Assembly: GCA_029891385.1 (NCBI GenBank)
Contig: JAIWQS010000215.1
Location: 310,001-374,000, forward strand
Direction of reading: 5' to 3'
DNA: 64,000 nt
From: Erythroxylum novogranatense
Lineage: Eukaryota > Streptophyta > Magnoliopsida > Malpighiales > Erythroxylaceae
The notes beneath the pieces are model-generated. The model was given only the letters and a program-made list of their open reading frames with translations. It was not told where the DNA came from and did no database searches. Positions 57,164-64,000 of the stretch are shown piece by piece. Both the position numbers and the translations under genes were made by a program. Numbering within the stretch: position 1 is the first letter of the stretch; each line of letters begins with the position of its first letter.

Positions 57164-59250
57164 TGTTGAGTTATGTAAATATAGTGCCCCTGAAAGCAAG
57201 TGTATTTACATGTAACTTTATCTTCTTCGCCATGCTTTGTAATGAAAATATTTATTATTAATAAAACAAAAGAGTTTGGTTTTATCTGTATGAGCATTAT
57301 ATATCTGGTCATAGGTACCAAGATTCATTTGTAAGTAATATACATATACATAGAGATGTATGGAAACATGTATATTATTAGAATCAATTAATTGATTCAC
57401 AGTTGAATAATCAAGTTGGTCGCTTAATTATGGTTTGATCAGAAGTGTTGCGATTTATCTCCATATAAGTAAAGGAGTTTACTTAAAGGGAATGATGAGT
57501 TTCATATCATGATAGTAGTAGACTATCGATAATGGCACTATTAAATGAATTGAATCAAGTATGTTTTCAAGAATAAAGTGGGTCGTTACTTTAATCTTAA
57601 AACATACAACTTAAGCATTCGCTATTATGAACCACAATCTTGATGAGTGGTGAACTCATATGTGTTTCATTATAATTCTTGATATGATCGAATGGATTTT
57701 TACAGGTATTAATCCAAAGGTTCGCATGTTGGAATTATTAATTGAAACATGTATCGTGGAACATTCACTCAAATAAAGAGTTTATAGTGTTATCATCTCT
57801 TCAGATGTTTTAAGGAGATTTGGTGATTAAATCTGGCGCCAGAGTTTGATGGACTAGCTACCCATCAAGTCTTAACACTAAGATGAGATCTTATGTGTTA
57901 ATCACCATATAAAGTAAAATGAGAGATCTAGAAGGAAAAACCAACATAAGGGCAAAACGGTAATTTTACCCTTTGTTGTGCGGATGGCTATAATAAGGTT
58001 CTAAATAGGGTTTGCAATTGGACATATTCTCATAATATTTAATAATTCAAGAGTTCAACTAATTGTCTTTAGTAGAATGACATTTAGTTAATAAGCTAGA
58101 ATTAATTCCAATGAGATCAATTATTTCTAGTGCTTATTGGAGCTTGAATTATCAAAGTCCAATAAGATTCCCCACTTGGCTTTAAGGAAGGTTATCAAGC
58201 TAAGTAAGAAGTAGTTTGGAGGCTTTAGAAGTCCATAATTGAATGATGGGCTTATACTAATTAATGGTTAATTGGAAGCCCATATGTTCATTTAGAAATG
58301 GGCTTGTTTTTGGTTTAATGTAATTGATTAGATTAATTATATTAAAACAATTTTTTAAATGGAGAAGAAGCAATTTGAAATTGTGTTAGGTTAGATGTGT
58401 AACCACACATTTGAAATTAAAATACTAAATAAAGATGGTCTTTATTATGGTTCATCATTATTAAATGGAGTTATGAACTTACCATTAAATGGTTTAATGG
58501 TTGGCTTTTAATGTTGGCATGTAACCTATTTGCATTCATTAGATTAAAGATGAAAGATGTGCATTAGATGGACCATCTTCCTTCTTTCTTCTTGCCAAAA
58601 CCGAAATGGGTATTCAATTATAGGTTATCGCCTTTTCAAATAGCCATTTTAAAGATAAATGAAGTAAGTCTCATTTATTGGCTATTTGATGAGTGATTAA
58701 TGTAAGAAGTGATGCATTGGATGGCTCTCACTCTTTCCATTTCATGCATATTTAGAAATTGAGATGTAAGAAAGGGTTCTTGCATGTTTTTAGACATTCT
58801 CTTTTCATGCAAGAGAGAAAAATTCCTAAGTGAAAGAATTGAAAGAGTTTCAATTTTGGTTCTTCTTCTTCTAAGAAAATCTCCTCCAAATTTTTCTTCT
58901 CCTTTCCCAAAGGATTTTGTTAACCTAGTTTTCCTTGAAGAACAAGTGGTAAATCTAATTGGTAGAGGATACTACTACAAGGAAGAAGATAGATTGCTAA
59001 AGGAAAAGACTCAAAGGCAAAGGATTTGGATATAAGAAGGAGAGGATAGCGCAAATGAGGATTTAAAGTCAGGCGAAGGAGTCGGTAATTCCTTTTATCT
59101 TGTTCTTGGTTTTATTATCCTTATACCATATCATGTATGGATTAGCATGTTGATTTGGATATATTGCTTCCGCTGCAAGATGATTTCTTAAAAAGTTTTA
59201 AAATATATCGTTTCTCCAAACTAAGCATGTTTTCTTTTTCCGATCCAACA
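57164..59250 (+). repeat. E4 3' LTR
   Basis: TGTTGAGTTATGTAAATAT to CCGATCCAACA, 2087 bp; one G shorter at its start than the 5' LTR. The ORF 58784-59035 lies in the LTR and is repeated, in another frame state, in the 5' LTR. Confidence 0.93.
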
Positions 59251-59255
59251 ACTAG
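59251..59255. repeat. Target-site duplication of copia E4, right (ACTAG)
   Basis: Matches 49678-49682. Confidence 0.93.
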
Positions 59256-60012
59256 TCAACTTATCGAGGAGCTAAATCAAGCCTGCAGTGAAATATGTTA
59301 ACACTAGTCGACTATAACATTTCGACTAGTCGACTAACATGTTGAAATGGACAAGATTTATACGAATCATTTACAAAAAGGAAAGTAGGAAGTTAAGGAA
59401 CGGCTATATGTAATCAAGCAATGACTAGAAGACCTCCAATGACTATATTCTTGTCAATATAAGGAGTGGAAGATCAAGGGAGAATGAACAAAAGTTCTAT
59501 AAGCAAAAAACTCCATTATTGTTCCATACTTTGCTCACTATTGATCTTATCTTGTTACACAATTGTATTGAGCATTGTTCTTTCATCTTTATCTCATTAT
59601 TGTGAGTTGAGTGATTAGAGGAGAATCACTTGTTAGGTAGGATTTGTGCCGGAAGACAAATCAAGTGTAAAGGTAGATTGAGCCGAAAATCAAGTGGTGT
59701 TGGTAGGATTTGTGCCAGAAAACAAATCAAGTATAAAGGTAGCTTGAGTCAGAAATCAAGCGGTATTGTAAAAAGTTCACACTGAACTACAAAGTGTGCA
59801 ATCAAGTGGTTTGCAAAATCCTAAGTGGGAGCTTAGGTAGAGGATGTAGGTCTTAGCACTGAACCTCTATAAAAACAGTGTTTGCTCTTCTTCACTACTC
59901 TTTACATTTAGATTTGATTAAATTGTTTTTGTGTGAATTAACTTCTGATTTTATTGTAGAAAATTACAAAAAGCTTAAAGATCTATTCAACCCCCCTTCT
60001 AGATCGCTTATA
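59256..60012 (+). repeat. E2 3' LTR, second part
   Basis: Resumes the E2 LTR; includes GTCGACTA motifs (59305-59335), the tandem GGTAGGATTTGTGCC units (59635-59720), TATA-like CCTCTATAAAAACAG (59864) and the end CGCTTATA. Confidence 0.93.
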
Positions 60013-60017
60013 AGATG
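60013..60017. repeat. Target-site duplication of copia E2, right (AGATG)
   Basis: Matches 43593-43597; the SIRE-like element continues from here. Confidence 0.93.
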
Positions 60018-60202
60018 AACCGTCTATAGATGAGAATAACCGCAATGATCTCAACTTCAGGCTACTTGAAGTGTCTTATCACGCGTGCCCTAGAATCGTC
60101 GGGATTCTAAAGATCGTGAAACGTTTCCCTCCAAAACTTCCTTGTTAGCAAAGTTACCAGTTGTAACTCACTGTTTCTAATGCCGTTAATTTTGACGTCC
60201 CT

Positions 60203-62360
60203 TTAGTCTGAGTGTTTGCTTAACATTACCATGTTAAGGTTACGTCTGATCTTCTGGAACCGTTCTTCACTCAATGGTTTAGTGAAGATGTCTGCCCACT
60301 GATAATCTGTTTCGATGAACTGTAGTTTAACCACCTTCCTCTGAACATAGTCTCTCAAGAAAGTGATGTCTGACTTCGATGTGTTTCACTCTCGATTGTT
60401 GGATCGGATTCTTTGACAGATTGATTGCACTAGTGTTGTCGCAATAGATTAGAATCTCCTCTTCTTGAACTGAATAGTCTTCAAGTTGATATTTGATCCA
60501 CAACGTTTGTGAACAACAGCTTGCAGCAGATATATACTCTGCTTCGGCAGTTGATGGCGCGATTGAGCTTTGTCTCTTGCTTGACCATGAAACTAAGTTT
60601 GAACCAAGAAAGTGAAATCCTCCACTTGTAATCTTCCTTTCGATTCTATCTCCGGCATAGTCAGCGTTGCAATATCCGATTAACTTGAAATCTTTACCTT
60701 CCTCAAACATTAAGCAAAGATTAGTAGTACCTGCTAGATATCTCATAATCCTCTTAACAACAATATAATGAGACTCTCTAGGATTAGCCTGAAACCTTGC
60801 ACACAACCATACACTGAACAATATATCAGGTCTACTTGTTGTAAGATAGAGTAAAGAACCGATCATCCCTCTATACAGGGTTTGATCCACCTTCTTACCA
60901 TTTTCATCTTTCGACAAAAGGTTTGAAGGATGCATCAGAGTAGTCATTGGTTTCACATTTTGCATATCAAACTTATTCAACAATTCTTTCACATATTTTT
61001 GTTGATCGATAAAGATTTTCTCTTCGGTTTGCTTAACTTGCAACCCAAGAAAGAACTTCAACTTACCCATCATGCTCATTTCAAATTCATTTTTCATTAG
61101 ACTCTCAAACTTCATGCATAACTTCTTTCAAGTAGCACCAAAATAATATCATCAACATAGATCTGATCTTATAATAAATTCATTTTCATAGTTCTTCCTA
61201 AAAAGCGTCTTATCAACTTGACCTCTACTAAAACCATTCTCTAAGAGAAAAGTACTCATACGATCATACCAAGCTCTAGGAGCTTGCTTTAGGCCGTATA
61301 AGGCTTTATAAAGTCTATAGACATGGTCTGGATTCTTAACATGCTTGAAACCAGGTGGTTGCTTAACATACACCTCTTCGTCTATAAAACCATTCAGAAA
61401 GGCACTCTTCACATCCATCTGAAACAGCTTCATATTATGACAAACCGCATATGCTAGCAATATCCTGATGGCTTCAAGTCTTGCTACTGGAGCATATGTC
61501 TCATTATAGTCTATTCTTTCATGCTGATTATAACCTTGTGCTACTAATCTAGCCTCATTTCGACTCACTCTTCCTGATTTGTCTAACTTATTCTTAAATA
61601 CCCATCTGGTTCCAATAATGGATTTATTAGGGAGTTTCGGAACTAAGGACCAAACATTATTCCTAGTAAATTGATTCAGCTCCTCTTGCATGGCTAACAC
61701 CCAAGCTTCGTCTCGAAGAGCTTCCTCAACCTTCTTAGGCTCTATTTCAAAGATAAAAGCCACATTAACTTCTCTTCTGAATCTGGACCTTGTCCTAACT
61801 CCTTCTGAGGTCTCTCCGATAAACAACTCTTCTGGATGAGAACTTTTATATTTCCAGTCTCTTTTTAGTCCAATAGTTTCTGGAATATCTTCAACTTTGT
61901 CTTCTTGAGTACCTGGTGCTGGAGTTTCTGTTGTGTCATCTAAGTTCTTTGAAAGACCTTCGCTCTCCATGTCATCTTCCTTCTGGGGTTGGGGACTATC
62001 ATCAAACTTGACATGGATGGTCTCCTCAACTGTCTTTGAAATAAGGCTGTACACCCGGAATGCCTTAGACGATGATGAGTAGCCTAGGAAGATTCCTGGA
62101 TAGGTCTTTGAATCGAATTTTGTCCAACATCTCCTTTGTATTCAGGATAGAGAATTTGCACCCAAATGGATGAAAGTAAGATACGTTTGGTCTTCTTCCA
62201 TTCCATAACTCATAAGGAGTCTTCTTCAACATGGGTCGCAATGTAATTCTATTCTAATATAGCATGTTGTATTCATGACTACGCTTGTAAGTACTTAGGA
62301 AGATTCATCTCACAAAGCATAGTCCTAGCCATTTCTTGAATCGTCTGTTCTTCCTTTCAA
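60203..62360 (-). pseudogene. SIRE-like copia RT-RNase H
   Basis: Read on the minus strand. The end of integrase (ELWNGRRPNVSYFHPFGCK, near 62200) leads to the RT ORF at 61152-62054: WVLAMQEELNQFTRNNVWSL, RLVAQGYNQHERIDYNETYA, QMDVKSAFLNGFIDEEVYV and LYGLKQAPRAWYD. The YVDDI box sits at about 61140 just where a one-base shift breaks the frame. RNase H continues at 60327-61115 (LVSWSSKRQSSIAPSTAEAE, YCDNTSAINLSKNPI, KHIEVRHHF). After another shift Pol ends NMVMLSKHSD at a TAA at 60203-60205. It is the best-kept RT in the window, with only about three lesions. Confidence 0.9.
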
Positions 62361-63245
62361 CAACTCCATTCATTGTGGAGTCCTGGGAGCAGAGAAATTG
62401 TGGAAATTTTATTCTCCTCACAGAATAATCTAAACTTCTCATTCTCAAACTCTCCACGATGGTCACTCCTGATACTAGCTGTAGACATTCCTTTTTCATT
62501 CTGTAACTTTCTGGATAAGGTCCTAAAACACTTAAAAGATTCATCTTTGTGTGATAAAAATAATATCCAACAAAATCGAGTAAAGTCATTAACAATAACA
62601 AGTCCATATTTCTTTCCGCCAAGACTCATTATCCTTGTTGGACCAAATAAATCCATATGTAACAACTCCAAAGATCTAGATGATGTTACAAAATTTTTAG
62701 AAGAAAATGAAGTTTTAACTTGTTTTCCTTTCATACAATTTTCACAGAAAAACTCTTTGTCAAAACTTATTTTTGGTAATCCTCTTACCAAATCATGTTT
62801 TGCCAACTTTGAAATGTGTTTAAAAGAGACATGACCTGGCTTTTTATGCCAGACTAGTCTTTCTTCTTCGGAAGATAGAAAACATGAAACATTTTGACTT
62901 TGAAAATCATCTAAATCAATTTTGTAAAGATTATTTCTTATCTTGGCAGAGAAAAGTATAGACCCATCTTTGTTTCTGACTTCACAAAGATTTTGATTGA
63001 ATGTGACTGTGAAACTAGAATCACACAATTGACTGACGCTGATCAAATTATGTTTCAGACCATCAACAAGCAGTACATTATTTATGCATGCAAAGGAATC
63101 TTTACCTATCTTACGGATTCCAATAATCTTGCCCTGCTGGTTGTCTCCGAAAGTTACCGATCCTCCCTTCTTATATTGAAGGTCTACGAACATAGACCTT
63201 CTTCCCGTCATATGTCGCGAGCATCCACTTTCTAAATACCAATGG
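62305..63245 (-). pseudogene. SIRE-like copia protease-integrase
   Basis: Protease starts near 63243 with WYLESGCSRHMTG; the usual catalytic Asp (DSG) is Glu here. GAG-pre-integrase zinc ligands follow: HKKPGHVSF (LGH is normal) and CENCMKGK. The integrase core includes LELLHMDLFGPTRIMSLGG, VIVNDFTRFCWILFLSHKDE and SDHRGEFEN, the first two Asp of the DDE triad region; the Glu-containing VVERKNR is in the next frame (62305-62622). One frameshift near 62380. Confidence 0.9.
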
Positions 63246-63510
63246 TGCTTGCCGCATCTTCCAAGGAAGGATATCTGCAGGAGAAACTATTTTATTTTTT
63301 GGTACCCATATTTTCTTGGGTCCTTTATGGTTAGTAGTATGCACATGATTAGTTCTTTGATGCATATTACTAGAACGTTGATTAACATGAGATTTATTAT
63401 AGTTTCTCTTTTGAGAGAAAGGGTTCTTATGAGGATAAGACATATTGCCTGTAAACCCTAATCCGGTTTTATCACTCGGATGTTTACATTTTTCAAGCAT
63501 CTCATTCATT

Positions 63511-64000
63511 TTCTTTGTACTCTCGGTGAAAGTAGCTAAATTAGCTAACAGATTCTTAATTCTCAGTTTCAGCTGATTGATCTCTTCTGATCTGTCTACG
63601 ACTTTCTTTTTCTCCTCTAATTGCTTCTTTAGATAGATATTTTCTCTCTCTATTACTTCCGTATGTCTAATTTTCTACATACTTTTTTTTAATAGTTTGT
63701 ACTATTTCAGAATAGCATGAGAATCTTCTAACAATTCTGAGTAGGCATCATGCAAGTTATCGTAATCAGATTGTACCTCCTCATCACTTTCTTCCTCGGT
63801 TACTAGGCAGACGTTTGCATGTTCAGATGACTCGAAACCTGTATCTGACTCTGATGAATCTAGGTCCTCCCACGTTGCCATCATGCTTTTCTTGCCTTCT
63901 CTACTCTTCTTTGGTTTCTTCTTTAGAGTAGGACATTCGGACTCAGTAGTGTCGGCTGATTGCACTCGAGCAAATAATGTGATGACTTCTAGTTTAGCCT
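63511..64000 (-). pseudogene. SIRE-like gag C-terminal part
   Basis: Minus-strand ORF 63702-63965 has KKSMMATWEDLDSSESD and TEEESDEEVQSDYDNL, the acidic linker typical of SIRE gag (compare ATWSDDEEAYQSD in E1). After a frameshift or stop near 63690 it continues through a Lys/Glu-rich coiled coil to MLEKCKHPSDKTG (63171-63509), which links to protease. The capsid core and zinc knuckle lie beyond the window. Confidence 0.8.

Larger units (their letters stand above)
49683..59250 (+). mobile_element. Copia LTR retrotransposon E4
   Basis: 9.57-kb element unrelated to E1-E3: LTRs of 2.09 kb, a primer-binding site, 1.5-kb leader, gag-pol in copia order, polypurine tract and ACTAG target duplication. 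The LTRs are nearly identical by eye, yet gag-pol carries many frameshifts, mostly single-base losses. It is the innermost of three nested insertions and so the youngest of them. Confidence 0.93.
43598..60012 (+). mobile_element. Copia LTR retrotransposon E2, pol-deleted
   Basis: Same family as E1. After removing E4 and one ACTAG it is about 6.84 kb: 5' LTR, primer-binding site, gag, first part of protease, end of RNase H, GTCGAC spacer, extra ORF, polypurine tract, 3' LTR. Target duplication AGATG. Integrase, RT and most of RNase H are missing, at a different junction from E1. It sits in the SIRE-like element just upstream of that element's extra ORF. Confidence 0.93.
40156..64000 (-). mobile_element. 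SIRE/Maximus-like copia (incomplete in window)
   Basis: Minus-strand element with its 3' LTR at 40156-41054, polypurine tract, a long extra ORF (about 41312-43520), then, past the 16.4-kb E2 insertion, RNase H, RT, integrase, protease and the end of gag, continuing off the right edge. Order gag-pol-extra ORF and the Pol motifs match SIRE-type copia. The 5' LTR and most of gag lie outside the window. Confidence 0.85.

Noticed and set aside
58784..59035. 83-residue ORF in the E4 3' LTR
   Set aside because: The same DNA in the 5' LTR (51290-51560) is frame-disrupted; LTR sequence, not a gene.

Overview
This window is plant nuclear DNA, most likely from an angiosperm with a large, repeat-rich genome. 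It is AT-rich, has no bacterial-type genes, and nearly all recognisable coding sequence belongs to plant transposable elements. These are Ty1/copia (including SIRE/Maximus-like), Ty3/gypsy chromovirus (Tekay/Del-like), PIF/Harbinger, a hAT-type MITE and a TRIM. I see no intact host gene, tRNA, rRNA or CRISPR array. I cannot name the species.

Layout. (a) 1-12975: diverged non-coding repeat DNA resembling long chromovirus LTRs. A complete copia element without pol (E1, 1608-7765, minus, TSD TGAAA) sits inside a 218-bp tandem repeat. A 30-bp minisatellite and a (TA)n tract follow. (b) 12976-15420: unassigned AT-rich DNA. (c) About 15424-38256: the remains of one PIF/Harbinger transposon (plus). 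Its Myb/SANT-like ORF1 is split by a truncated copia (E3, 16336-20504). Its transposase is split by an element with about 700-bp inverted, LTR-like ends (22129-37535, TSD ATTCT). That element is itself split by an 11.4-kb gypsy with 3-kb LTRs (24479-35884, TSD GATAT), whose gag holds a hAT-like MITE. (d) 38245-40155: a broken chromovirus gag-pol fragment (minus) containing a TRIM element, joined to the Harbinger transposase without element ends. (e) 40156-64000: a SIRE-like copia (minus) running off the right edge. Its extra 3' ORF region is split by copia E2 (43598-60012, plus, TSD AGATG), whose 3' LTR is split by another copia, E4 (49683-59250, plus, TSD ACTAG).

E1, E2 and E3 are one copia family. 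Its LTRs start TGTTGGACCAATGG and carry arrays of a GTCGAC-centred palindrome, and the same motif recurs in the spacer after RNase H. E1 and E2 have lost most of pol through two different internal deletions. Both keep the LTRs, primer-binding site, gag, an extra 3' ORF and the polypurine tract, which is the expected form of non-autonomous elements mobilised by a relative. The extra ORF resembles the plant-specific 'putative plant transposon protein' domain and also occurs, longer, in the SIRE-like element.

Insertion sites were fixed from target-site duplications. For the two Harbinger genes, removing the insert and one TSD copy restores a continuous family reading across the site. All coding regions here are pseudogenes or near-pseudogenes. 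Similarity statements are by eye; no search was run.
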